Shown: positions 8,401 to 14,721, counted from the stretch's first letter. The stretch: 14,721 nucleotides of DNA from Gemmatimonadota bacterium (GCA_028287225.1 JAQBPZ010000056.1:1-14721), one strand, 5' to 3'. Notes: generated from the letters alone by a model not told the origin. Program-made: numbers and translations.

Positions 8401-8524
8401 CGCTATCGCGCACGATGCCGGTGATGCGGCCGGTCGCCGCGACCTGCCCTCCGGCTGGGGGAGTGAGCACGGTCAAGGCGGCAGCCAATACAATTGCCAG
8501 GACGCGGAACGGTCGAAGCATCAT
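5402..8524 (-). CDS. SusC/RagA-family TonB-linked outer-membrane transporter (pair 1)
   Basis: A 1040-residue TonB-dependent transporter. Domains in order: a signal peptide (MMLRPFRVLAIVLAAALTVL, cleavage near 26); a carboxypeptidase-regulatory-like domain at about 33-113 (GRITGIVRDSASGLPLSAV); a plug domain at about 135-248 with PLVVVDGVI and the SusC signature LYGSRASSGVIQIRTKRG; then a beta-barrel to the C-terminal strand ending in aromatic F (SVQLDF). The length is normal for the family. No STN signalling domain lies ahead of the plug, so it probably does not talk to an anti-sigma factor. The start at 8524 (or the adjacent ATG at 8521) is chosen because it begins the signal peptide; the open frame extends to a TTG at 8620 with no signal-like residues. 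It would import a ligand captured by the SusD partner using TonB energy. The substrate is not evident. Confidence 0.93.
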   Translation of the reverse strand: MMLRPFRVLAIVLAAALTVLTPPAGGQVAATGRITGIVRDSASGLPLSAVQVLVTGTRLGVQTNDAGRFTIGAVPAGVHALETRRVGYRSGRLANVQVAAGGTADVTISLSTIALSLEAIVTTGLVDPTSGTRVPFTVGRVNAEDTPVPATNAVETIQGRIAGVSVTPSGQPGGGTNILLRSPTSISKSTAPLVVVDGVIQTQSFAGSSADLESMDIESVEVVKGAAAASLYGSRASSGVIQIRTKRGNSLPSGATRITLRSEMGTNSLGGKMDFAQYHYYLTNANGEYVNAAGVVVPRTQRVAKPVYARFQDTPYLAPTYDAVAEFFNPSTSMKNTLTVAQNTDRTNWLMSFNNGKDGGVVLNSGTYNQNNFRLNLDHQLRDDFKVSFSGYHSRSDRQNLNDNTFFALINQAPDVNLRQPDPDGTPYIFQPDPEGREGNPLYVLATEQNTRRRNRTQGSLEARFTPLSWLNFDSNISYDRSDRRNDYFLDAGFKSSSGAVSSGQISRVSGLTDALNASASANLLGAFGDFTLRSTLRALIERETNEGTTATGTDFATPGVTSLNNATRSTVTSFVEDIRSTGYAGTAAVDYRGKYILDGLVRRDGSSLFGPESRWNVYHRVSGAYRMAEEPWWPIAAISEFKLRASQGTAGGRPSFNDQFETFDYLAGGGLQKVTLGNRTLKPEQATETELGLDMIVKERYSLQLSYARNRVVDQLLLIPLSAPLGYTSQWQNAGTVEGNTLEATLEANIIRRPTLSWKVGIVADRSRNKITEFNRSCFQTNVIGYRCAGESLGAMYGFRFIGDGSELPGDVGARATEFQRNDEGLLVWVGAGNAYTEGETKKLWGTTTTIGTNSYAWGMPITLRDATGNASVVKIGEGTPDFHVGLSNNVTWKNFNLFGLVDLVKGGAIYNQTNQRMYQYGRSADVDQTGKPQELKKTTDYYVSLYAANSPTSYFVQPAGFVKLRELSVRYKLDNGFASRLGARGASVGVIGRNLLTWTDYRGYDPEVNNSDFPNTIRLDSFGYPRYRTFTGSVQLDF

Positions 8525-8609
8525 CGGTGCGGGAGGGGACGAATGAGGAGGGATGGCGGCGGACTCGGAGGCCGACGAGAGTCGCGGTGCCGTTTGCGGT
8601 TGGAGGCGG

Positions 8610-8638
8610 AAGATAACCAACCGCCTTCAAGCTGTTAC
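8610..8638 (-). promoter_or_regulatory. Weak sigma70-like promoter candidate for susC pair 1
   Basis: On the minus strand GTAACA (8638-8633) and TATCTT (8615-8610) are separated by 17 bases. Each matches four of six positions of the TTGACA/TATAAT consensus. It lies downstream of the strong hairpin and about 85 bases before the SusC start. The match is modest and could be chance. Confidence 0.3.
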
Positions 8639-8703
8639 GGTCGAGCAGGTGGTGGCGTTGAAGATTTTCGGGCACGATCGCGCTGCACTGTGCCTGAAAC
8701 TGC

Positions 8704-8740
8704 AAGCAGGCCCCGGGCGATGATCGCCCGGGGCCTGCTT
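8704..8740. terminator. Very strong hairpin upstream of susC pair 1
   Basis: AAGCAGGCCCCGGGCG (8704-8719) pairs perfectly with 8725-8740 around a 5-base loop, and the innermost bases can extend the pairing to 18 bp. On the plus strand the stem runs into CTTTCAC; on the minus strand it ends CTTGCAGTTTC. It most simply ends transcripts arriving from the dehydrogenase operon, about 280 bases past its last stop. If the susC promoter lies further upstream, it would instead sit in the susC leader as an attenuator. Confidence 0.6.
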
Positions 8741-8983
8741 TCACTGCGAAGGATAATGGCTTGCGCGATACCGCGAAAGCTGTCGCGGAAAATCACGATC
8801 GACGGCGCCGCGAGATGCACGGTGGACCAGGTGTCGAGGCGCGCGTTGTTTGGTGATTCTACGCGCGCTCAATCGCAATCCATACATCCAAAGCCGGGGC
8901 CCGAATCGTAATTGTTGGTAGCCTCGAGGGCTTGCTGCACCTACATCGCTGCCGCTTTCTCGTTGCGCGCGTGTGCTCCTTCT

Positions 8984-9016
8984 GCGCGGCGCCAGGCGGT
9001 GGTCCGGGCGCCGCGC
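8984..9016 (-). terminator. GC hairpin right after the dehydrogenase gene
   Basis: A perfect 10-bp stem, GCGCGGCGCC (8984-8993) with GGCGCCGCGC (9007-9016), and a 13-base loop start 4 bases after the dehydrogenase stop. No T-run follows on the minus strand (AGAAGGAGC), so it may protect the 3' end or pause polymerase rather than terminate fully. Confidence 0.4.
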
Positions 9017-9020
9017 CCGC

Positions 9021-10958
9021 TCACTTCCGGAGCGAGAACGCCACCAGCTCCGCGCGCTCCCCCCCGCCGGTCGCGATCACGAGGTACTGCGTTCCGTCCG
9101 CCGTGCGGTAGGTGATCGGGTTCGAGTACCCGCGGCCTGCCGGGAGCGCGTGCTGCCAGACCACGCGGCCATCGCGGGTGTCCAGCGCATACAGGACGGT
9201 GCCCCCGCCGGTGGCGAAGATCAATCCGCCCTTCGTCACCGTGCCACCGACCGCGCCCGCGACGCCGAGCGGGGGAAGCGAGATGCCCCTCAGTAGCGGA
9301 TGCGCGCGCATCGAGGGTGTATCACCCAGGGTCACCTGCCAGCGCTGCTCGCCGGTGTCCATGTCGATCGCCGTCATCGTGCCGTAGGGCGCCTTGATGA
9401 GCGGCAGCTGCTCGGGGGGGGCATGATCCGCGGCACCCGAATCGGGATCCACCGTCACGCCCAGTCCGCTGTGCACCAGGTCAGCGGTGTAGTCGTAGCC
9501 GATCGTGTCGTTGGGTATTCCCTTCTCGACCCGGTAGAGCGCCGGGTTATTGGTCCCTTTCACGAAGAGGGTGTGGCTCTCCGGATCGTACGCCGTGCTG
9601 CCCCATCCCGCGCCGCCGATGGAGCCGGGGATGGTGATGGTCCCCTGCATCGACGGCGGGGTGAAGATCGGGCCGGTGCGGTACTTCTGGAAGATCTCCA
9701 GCGCGCGCCGCTTGAGCTCAGGGGTGTAGTCGATCAGGTCCTTCTCGGTCACCTCCTGCATGCTGAAAGGCGCGGGACGCGACGGCATCGGCTGGGTCGG
9801 CGAGGTACGCTCACCCGGCACGTCGCTCTGCGGCACCGGACGCTCGGGGATCGGCCAGATCGGCTTTCCCGTGACGCGGTCGAGCACGTAGATCCACGCC
9901 GTCTTGGACGGCACGGCGACGACGTCGCGCGGCTTGCCCTTCCACGAGATCGTCGCGAGCACCGGTGGTGCAGGCAGGTCGTAGTCCCACAGCCCATGGT
10001 GCACGACCTGATAGTGCCACACGCGCCGGCCGGTGCGCGCGTCGAGCGCGACGACGGACTCGGCGAAGAGGTTGTCCCCCTTGCGATCGCCGCCGTACCA
10101 GTCGTTGGTCGGCGTGCTCACGGGCAGGAAGACGAGCCCGCGCCTGGCGTCGAGGCTCATGGGCGCCCAGACGTTAGTGTGGCCCATGTACTTGTACGAG
10201 CCGTTCTCCCAGGTCTTCCAGCCGTACTCGCCGGAGTCGGGGATCGTCCTGAAGCTCCAGACCCGCTGCCCGGTGCGCACATCGAACGCCTGCACGTCGC
10301 CGGGCACGTCGTTGGGGTAGCGCAGCCTGTCGCCGACGCCGTTGCCGACGATGACGACGTTGCCGAAGACCACCGGCGGCGAGGTGTTGGTGTAGTGCAG
10401 CCGGTTGACCGGCCGGCGCAACTTCTTCACCAGGTCGACCTCGCCCTTCTCGCCGAAGGAGGGGATCGGCTTGCCGGTGGCCGCATCGAGCGCGACGAGC
10501 CGCCACCGCGCGTTGATGAACACGCGCCGCGACTTTCCGTCGGTCCAGGTGGCCACGCCGCGATGCACGAAGCCGGTGCCGTTGGACGGCTGGCCGGCGC
10601 GCCAGACCTCGGGGTCATACTTCCACAGCTGGCGGCCGGTGCTGGCGTCGAGCGCCGCCACCGCGGCGTAGGGCGTCGAGAGGTACATCGTGTCGCCGAT
10701 CACCACGGGCGACGTCTGGAACAGGCCGGGACGCGAGGGCTTCTGGCCCGGCGCGGCAGCGACATTCCGCTCGCCCGTCTGCCAGGTCCACGCGACCTCG
10801 AGACGTCCGACGTTCTCGCGGTTCACCTGGGTGAGCGGCGACCAGCGCATCGCGCCGGGATCACCGCTCGGCACGGGCCACTCCACGCGCTGCGCCGCGG
10901 CGGGCAGTGCGTGGAGGGCGGCGAGCGCGAAAACGCCCGCCGCACGACCGATGGTCAT
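9021..10958 (-). CDS. Periplasmic PQQ-dependent dehydrogenase-like beta-propeller enzyme
   Basis: A 645-residue exported quinoprotein of the glucose/alcohol dehydrogenase type. The signal peptide is MTIGRAAGVFALAALHALPAAA. The propeller is made of repeated 'A-[LIF]-D-x-x-[TD]-G-x-x-x-W' blades: ALDASTGRQLW at 102, ALDAATGKPI at 156, AFDVRTGQRVW at 224, ALDARTGRRVW at 304, VLDRVTGKPIW at 358, AIDMDTGEQRW at 530 and ALDTRDGRVVW at 591. The HHGLWDYDLP motif at 320-329 matches the segment of membrane glucose dehydrogenase-type enzymes that holds a catalytic Asp. There are no N-terminal membrane helices and no CxxCH haem site, so electrons must pass to a separate acceptor. The frame is open far upstream, but the ATG at 10958 overlaps the amidohydrolase stop in ATGA and starts the signal peptide. 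PQQ binding itself is inferred from the family. It probably oxidises the alcohol or aldose group of the imported ligand or its hydrolysis product. Confidence 0.88.
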   Translation of the reverse strand: MTIGRAAGVFALAALHALPAAAQRVEWPVPSGDPGAMRWSPLTQVNRENVGRLEVAWTWQTGERNVAAAPGQKPSRPGLFQTSPVVIGDTMYLSTPYAAVAALDASTGRQLWKYDPEVWRAGQPSNGTGFVHRGVATWTDGKSRRVFINARWRLVALDAATGKPIPSFGEKGEVDLVKKLRRPVNRLHYTNTSPPVVFGNVVIVGNGVGDRLRYPNDVPGDVQAFDVRTGQRVWSFRTIPDSGEYGWKTWENGSYKYMGHTNVWAPMSLDARRGLVFLPVSTPTNDWYGGDRKGDNLFAESVVALDARTGRRVWHYQVVHHGLWDYDLPAPPVLATISWKGKPRDVVAVPSKTAWIYVLDRVTGKPIWPIPERPVPQSDVPGERTSPTQPMPSRPAPFSMQEVTEKDLIDYTPELKRRALEIFQKYRTGPIFTPPSMQGTITIPGSIGGAGWGSTAYDPESHTLFVKGTNNPALYRVEKGIPNDTIGYDYTADLVHSGLGVTVDPDSGAADHAPPEQLPLIKAPYGTMTAIDMDTGEQRWQVTLGDTPSMRAHPLLRGISLPPLGVAGAVGGTVTKGGLIFATGGGTVLYALDTRDGRVVWQHALPAGRGYSNPITYRTADGTQYLVIATGGGERAELVAFSLRK

Positions 10959-12229
10959 GGGTAGCGCCGGCGCGGACCGGCGAACGAGGGGGGCTGCCGG
11001 TGCACGACGCCGCCCTTCATCACGAACGACACGCGCATGAACGCGTTCGCGTCGACGCGTGGATCGCCGTCGAACGACACGAGGTCGGCCTGGTAGCCGG
11101 GCGCGATCCGCCCGATCTCCTTGCCGAGGCCGAGCGACTCGGCCGACAGCGAGGTGGCGGAGGTGAGCGCGTCCATCGCGGTCTCCCCGTTCTCGCGCAC
11201 GCGGCACACCAGGTCGCGCGCGTTCTGCCCGTGGGCACCGGCCACGGCGTCGGTGCCGTAGATCACCTTGAGGCCCGGCACGGCGTGGTACTTCTTGACG
11301 AGCTCGCGGCGAAGGACGACCGCGCGCTCCATCGCGGCGAACCCCTCGTCGTTGTAGTTCCCGATGCCGCGGAACCACTCCTTGTGGTCGAGGTAGTTGC
11401 GGTTCACGAGCTCGCACTGGGGCTCGAACCAGGTGCCGGCCTTCGCCATCATCTGGAGCGCCTCGTCGTCGACGAGCACGCCGTGGTCCACCTGGCTGCA
11501 GCCGGCGCGCACGGCGGCCTTCGCCGCCGAGGCGGCGTGGGCGTGGACGACCGAGCGGAGCCCCTGCGCCTTCGCCTCGCCGCAGGCGGCGTCGAGCTGG
11601 TCCTGGGTCATCGTCTGCACGCCGCCGTCGCGGATGCTCTTCGAGGCGAAGATCTTGATCAGGTCCGCGCCGCGCTGCTTGAAGCGCCGCACGACCGCGC
11701 GGATGGAGTCAGGCGGGCCCGCGTTCTCGTTCAGCGAACCGAGCGACGTGAGAATCCGCGGGCCGGCGATCACGCCGCGCGCCACGGCATCACGCACCGG
11801 CGCGTCCTCGGCGCCACCGACGCTCTGGACGGTGGTGAACCCCGCCTGGAGCATGCGCTGAGCGTTGCCAGTGGCGTTGATGATCGCGGTGCCCTCGTCG
11901 TCCCCATCGTCGCGCTGGTGCAGCTTGCCCTCGGTGTTGATGTACCAGCCGAGGTGGACGTGGGTATCGATCAGGCCGGGCGCGAGCACCCGGTTGCCGA
12001 GGTCGACGTCAGCGCGCCCGCGTGACGGGCGCACTGCGGCGATGCGGCCGCCGCGCACGACGACGTCCATGTTGCGCCGCGCCACACCGGCGCCGTCGAT
12101 GACGGTGCCGGCGCGGACGACGATCTGCGTGGTGTCGGCCGACTGCGCGCCGAGCGGGGCGGCGCCGGCTGTGACGGCCAGCGCGCCCGCGACGAAGAGC
12201 CGTCGCGTCATGAATGGGAGCATGCTCAT
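10955..12229 (-). CDS. Exported metal-dependent amidohydrolase (imidazolonepropionase/prolidase-like)
   Basis: A 424-residue amidohydrolase-superfamily enzyme. Metal and catalytic residues can be placed: H90 and H92 in the DTHVHLG motif on strand 1, K192 in LIKIFASK (likely carboxylated lysine), H229/H231 in VVHAHA, H249 in VDHG, and D327 in YGTDA. The N-terminal beta-sandwich has VVRAGTVIDG and the C-terminus returns with GRIAPGYQADLVSFDGDP, both typical of the imidazolonepropionase-like / Xaa-Pro dipeptidase branch. The start is taken as the ATG at 12229 because it overlaps the preceding susD stop in ATGA; ATGs at 12223 and 12211 are alternatives. The N-terminus (RRLFVAGALAVTAGAAPLGA) is a signal peptide, so the enzyme acts in the periplasm. 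The family cleaves amide, peptide or lactone bonds, often in small cyclic or dipeptide-like compounds; the exact substrate is unknown. Confidence 0.88.
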   Translation of the reverse strand: MSMLPFMTRRLFVAGALAVTAGAAPLGAQSADTTQIVVRAGTVIDGAGVARRNMDVVVRGGRIAAVRPSRGRADVDLGNRVLAPGLIDTHVHLGWYINTEGKLHQRDDGDDEGTAIINATGNAQRMLQAGFTTVQSVGGAEDAPVRDAVARGVIAGPRILTSLGSLNENAGPPDSIRAVVRRFKQRGADLIKIFASKSIRDGGVQTMTQDQLDAACGEAKAQGLRSVVHAHAASAAKAAVRAGCSQVDHGVLVDDEALQMMAKAGTWFEPQCELVNRNYLDHKEWFRGIGNYNDEGFAAMERAVVLRRELVKKYHAVPGLKVIYGTDAVAGAHGQNARDLVCRVRENGETAMDALTSATSLSAESLGLGKEIGRIAPGYQADLVSFDGDPRVDANAFMRVSFVMKGGVVHRQPPSFAGPRRRYP

Positions 12230-13512
12230 TTGGTAAGGTTCGGATTGGTGTTGAGCTCGTCGCGCGAGAAGGGGAAGCACATGTTCTGGCTCTCGAGGTA
12301 CGACGCGGGGCCCATGACCTCGAGCGGATCGAGCGCGCCCGGAGTCTGGCTGGCAGCCCAGCGGCGCATGTCGGGAAGGCGGCGTCCCTCGAGCCAGAGC
12401 TCGATGCCGCGCTCCTGCTTGAGCAGCGTCCAGGCTTCGGTGATGTTGGCCGGACGCGGGGCGACGGTGGCGCCAGCCGAGGCGCGGTTGGCGTCAATCA
12501 GCGCCATCGCGGTGGTGATGTCGGACGCACGGAGCGCGGCTTCCGCTTCGATGAGCCGTGCCTCGCGGCCGGTGGCGAGGTTGACCCCCGCCGTGTTCAC
12601 GACGTACTTGGCCTGCGGCCACCAGGGCACCTTGCCCACCGGCGGGAAGGCGCCGGCGCCGGTGAGGCTGGTGAGGGTGTACGGCACTCGCGGATCCTTC
12701 GTGGCATTGTAGTACCTGGCGTACCAGGTGCCCCACGCGGAGGTCGCCTTGTAGAACGACTGCGAGCTGGACGACCACTGGGTGCGGTTGTAGCCGTACT
12801 CGTCGACGTTCGCGTAGTAGGGCATCTGGTACTTGAAGCTGGTCGGCACCTTCGCGGCGTCGGAGACCGCGCCGGTCCAGTCGGCGAGGTCCACGCGGAC
12901 TTGGGCGCGGCCGGCGTAGGCGGCGTTGACGAGGGGGGTGTTGTTCGCCGCGGTGGCAACCGTGATCGCGGCGGTGAAGGCCGACTCGGCGCGCACGAGG
13001 TTGTCGCGCGCCGGCGTGGCCGGACCCTTGTCGATGACCGCGTAGCACATCGCCTCGCCGAGCACGCGATAGGTGAAGCCGCGCCAGATCAGCGCCTGCG
13101 CCACCGTGGGATGCTTGGCGAAGGAGGCGTCGCCGAGGGCCGCCTTCATCTTGATGAGCGACTGATCGGAGAGCCAGCGGGCGCGCGCGAGGGGATTCCA
13201 CGGCAGGCCCTGCTCCTCGGTGACAAGGAACCCGACCCAGTTGCGCGGCTCGATGCCGAACTGGCCGCTCTGACCCGTTGGGAAGAGCTCGCGCGACACC
13301 ACAGCGCTGTGCAGCACCTGGTAGTTCATGCCGTCGCCGAGGCTGTAGGCGACGCCGTTCACCTGGGCGGCGAGCGAGAGGGTGTCGGTGAGGAAGCGAT
13401 CCGCGGTGGGACCGGGGTTGGTGACGGTGAAGTCGCAGGCGGTCAGGCCGGCGAGCGCGCCGGCGAGCGCGAGCGCGCGCCACATTCCGGTGCGGGGGTT
13501 GTATCTCGGCAT
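12226..13512 (-). CDS. SusD/RagB-family outer-membrane nutrient-binding lipoprotein (pair 2)
   Basis: A 428-residue SusD-like lipoprotein, shorter than its counterpart in pair 1 and clearly different in sequence. The signal ends in a lipobox with C26 (GLTAC), followed by DFTVTNPGP. A helix pair typical of the family is at 316-338 (REARLIEAEAAL), the KQERGIELWLEGRRLPDMRRW signature is at 365-385, and the C-terminus ends with CFPFSRDELNTNPNL, the usual last motif of SusD proteins. It starts 16 bases after the susC stop. No Shine-Dalgarno sequence is visible; instead the mRNA has CCTCCTT just before the ATG. An in-frame ATG at 13485 would give a shorter signal. Its stop overlaps the amidohydrolase start, so the two are probably translationally coupled. 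It would capture the same ligand that the downstream hydrolase and dehydrogenase process. Confidence 0.92.
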   Translation of the reverse strand: MPRYNPRTGMWRALALAGALAGLTACDFTVTNPGPTADRFLTDTLSLAAQVNGVAYSLGDGMNYQVLHSAVVSRELFPTGQSGQFGIEPRNWVGFLVTEEQGLPWNPLARARWLSDQSLIKMKAALGDASFAKHPTVAQALIWRGFTYRVLGEAMCYAVIDKGPATPARDNLVRAESAFTAAITVATAANNTPLVNAAYAGRAQVRVDLADWTGAVSDAAKVPTSFKYQMPYYANVDEYGYNRTQWSSSSQSFYKATSAWGTWYARYYNATKDPRVPYTLTSLTGAGAFPPVGKVPWWPQAKYVVNTAGVNLATGREARLIEAEAALRASDITTAMALIDANRASAGATVAPRPANITEAWTLLKQERGIELWLEGRRLPDMRRWAASQTPGALDPLEVMGPASYLESQNMCFPFSRDELNTNPNLTK

Positions 13513-13528
13513 GTGAAGGAGGTCTCGG

Positions 13529-14721
13529 TTAGTAGGTCAGTCGGACGGACATCAGGAAGGTGCGAGGCATCGGGATGCTGCCGCCGACGCTGCGGACCTG
13601 CTGCGACATGCCGGACTGGCTGGTGAAGCCGCCCGAGGTCTCGGGATCGATGAGCGAGTCCTGCGCCTTCTTCCACCAGTAGAGGTTCTGGCCGCTGAGC
13701 GAGATCTGCGCGCTCGAGGTGCCGCCGAAGTGCAGCGGGAAGGAGCGTCGCAGGGTGACGTCGCGCAGCCGGAAGAAATCCATCGGGAAGATGGCGTAGT
13801 CGCGGATGGCGTAGGCGGACATGCAGCGCGCGCGGATGGAGGCGGGCACGGTGGAGAGATCGCCCGAGTCGATCGCCGGATAGGCGTTGAAGCACGAGGG
13901 CCAGCGGATGCCGCGGACGATCGCCTCGCCGTCGAGCAGGCTGTAGGCGTAGGAACCGCCCTGGTACTCGCCGCGCGTCGAGAGGTTGAAGCCGCCCGGC
14001 AGGGTGAAGCTCGAGTTGCCGGAGATGGTGTGCGTCGGCGTGTTCGGGCCGTAGTCACAGTCCGCCTTGCGCACCGGCGCCGCGAACTCGTCGGGGTTGG
14101 CCACGCAGAAGCCGCGGATCTCGGGGATGGCCGAGCCCTCCTTGATCCAGCCGTTGTTGCCGATCGTGAAGGGCGCGGCGCCTCCGAGGCTGATCACCTT
14201 GCTGAAGTTGGTGGAGTAGGTGAAGCCGGCATCCCAGCCGAAGTTCGGCCGCTGGATGAGGTTCGCGTTCACGCCGAGCTCCACACCGTTGCTCTGGAGC
14301 TTCCCGACGTTCTCGAGCTGGCTGCCCCAGCCGCCCTCTGAGGGCGCTTGGCTGACGGCGAAGAGCGCGTCCTTGGTGGTCCGCTTGTACCAGGTGAAGT
14401 CGACGCTGAGGCGGCCATCGAGGATGGAGTTCTCGAAGCCCGCCTCGATCTCCGAGGTGCGCTCGGGGCCGAGGAGGGAGTTGCCGAGGTTGCGCGGGAT
14501 GAAGGCGGAGGCGCCGCCCCAGCTATAGGAGGTCCAGGTGCGGACGGCGTCGAAGGCGCCCGGCGCGCGGCCGCTCTGCCCGTAAGCGGCGCGTAGCTTC
14601 ATCGTGCCGAGGGTCTTGGGCCAAAAGGCCTCGTCGGAGAGGACATAGGAGCCGCTCACCTTCGGGTACTTCTGGAGCCCGAGGCTCTGGCCGAAGGCGC
14701 TGTTGCCATCGAAGCGCATGC
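13529..14721 (-). CDS. SusC/RagA-family TonB-linked outer-membrane transporter (pair 2), 3' part
   Basis: The last roughly 397 codons of a SusC-like transporter; the signal peptide, plug and first half of the barrel lie beyond the right edge. The visible part begins inside the barrel at RFDGNSAFG, equivalent to the conserved 'R-x-D-G-S-S-x-F-G' turn (RRDGSSLFG in the other transporter here), and includes YPKVSGSYVLSDE, MKLRAAYGQSGR and ELGVNANLIQRPN, all regular SusC barrel features. It ends in aromatic Y (MSVRLTY) as the final beta-strand signal. The methionine near the edge is internal, not a start. It is first in the visible operon, 16 bases ahead of susD. Confidence 0.92.
   Translation of the reverse strand, partial: MRFDGNSAFGQSLGLQKYPKVSGSYVLSDEAFWPKTLGTMKLRAAYGQSGRAPGAFDAVRTWTSYSWGGASAFIPRNLGNSLLGPERTSEIEAGFENSILDGRLSVDFTWYKRTTKDALFAVSQAPSEGGWGSQLENVGKLQSNGVELGVNANLIQRPNFGWDAGFTYSTNFSKVISLGGAAPFTIGNNGWIKEGSAIPEIRGFCVANPDEFAAPVRKADCDYGPNTPTHTISGNSSFTLPGGFNLSTRGEYQGGSYAYSLLDGEAIVRGIRWPSCFNAYPAIDSGDLSTVPASIRARCMSAYAIRDYAIFPMDFFRLRDVTLRRSFPLHFGGTSSAQISLSGQNLYWWKKAQDSLIDPETSGGFTSQSGMSQQVRSVGGSIPMPRTFLMSVRLTY

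Larger units (their letters stand above)
8525..9020. other. Non-coding region between the two uptake operons
   Basis: This nearly 500-base gap has no convincing gene. From right to left (the direction of transcription) it holds a GC hairpin just after the dehydrogenase stop (8984-9016), an AT-richer stretch (about 8847-8935) with a GCGCGCGT/ACGCGCGC inverted repeat at 8839-8868, a very strong hairpin (8704-8740), a weak promoter candidate (8610-8638) and a C/T-rich leader directly before the SusC start. It most likely contains the end of one operon and the control region of the next. Small open frames here overlap the hairpin and look like chance. Confidence 0.6.

Noticed and set aside
8635..8820. 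A 61-codon minus-strand frame in the gap upstream of susC pair 1.
   Set aside because: It runs through the perfect hairpin, has no ribosome site and no family-like features.
3713..8911. A 1732-codon open frame on the + strand opposite both genes of the first SusCD operon.
   Set aside because: Its translation is dominated by Arg, Ala, Val, His and Glu with no domain pattern. It lies exactly antisense to two unmistakable genes. Long stop-free antisense frames are expected in high-GC coding DNA.
10959..11417. The upstream extension of the dehydrogenase open frame inside the amidohydrolase gene.
   Set aside because: Residues are Arg-rich shadow sequence; the signal peptide begins at 10958, where the ATG overlaps the amidohydrolase stop.
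12214..13626. A 470-codon + strand frame opposite susD pair 2, with AAGGAGG on the + strand at 13516-13522.
   Set aside because: It is antisense to a clear SusD gene and shows no recognisable domain. The AAGGAGG lies near its end, with no convincing + strand gene starting behind it.

Overview
The window reads as chromosomal DNA from a high-GC, Gram-negative-type bacterium. It holds two SusC/SusD outer-membrane uptake pairs, usual in Bacteroidota and also common in Gemmatimonadota. High GC combined with SusCD pairs, a PQQ-type beta-propeller enzyme, exported amidohydrolases and S9 peptidases suggests a Gemmatimonadota-like soil organism. That assignment is inference from gene content; there is no rRNA or other marker here.

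Left part (1-2470): the 3' end of a gamma-glutamyltransferase gene on the + strand converges on a broken NAD-dependent epimerase/dehydratase gene on the - strand. That gene has a one-base frameshift and a missing or unrecognisable N-terminal NAD-binding loop. Divergent from it is an intact exported PAP2-type phosphatase gene on the + strand. A strong hairpin terminator (2442-2470) closes the next, - strand, gene.

Middle part (2484-8911, - strand): a secreted S9-family serine hydrolase with its own terminator, then a two-gene SusC-SusD uptake operon (susC 8524-5402, susD 5398-3791) ending in a perfect 16-bp hairpin. Upstream of this susC is a roughly 500-bp non-coding region with a very strong hairpin (8704-8740), an AT-richer stretch and a weak promoter candidate.

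Right part (9021-14721, - strand): a tightly packed four-gene operon, susC (3' part only, running off the window), susD, metal-dependent amidohydrolase, PQQ-type dehydrogenase. The last three genes are joined by two ATGA stop/start overlaps. Every product with a visible N-terminus has an export signal, so the unit looks like an import-and-process system: the outer-membrane SusCD complex would bring in a ligand, and the hydrolase and quinoprotein would act on it in the periplasm. No glycoside hydrolase, sulfatase or polysaccharide lyase is present, so the substrate is probably not a polysaccharide. Its identity cannot be read from the sequence.

I saw no tRNA, rRNA, CRISPR array, insertion sequence, phage gene or attachment site. 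The very long open frames opposite the SusCD genes are high-GC shadows.
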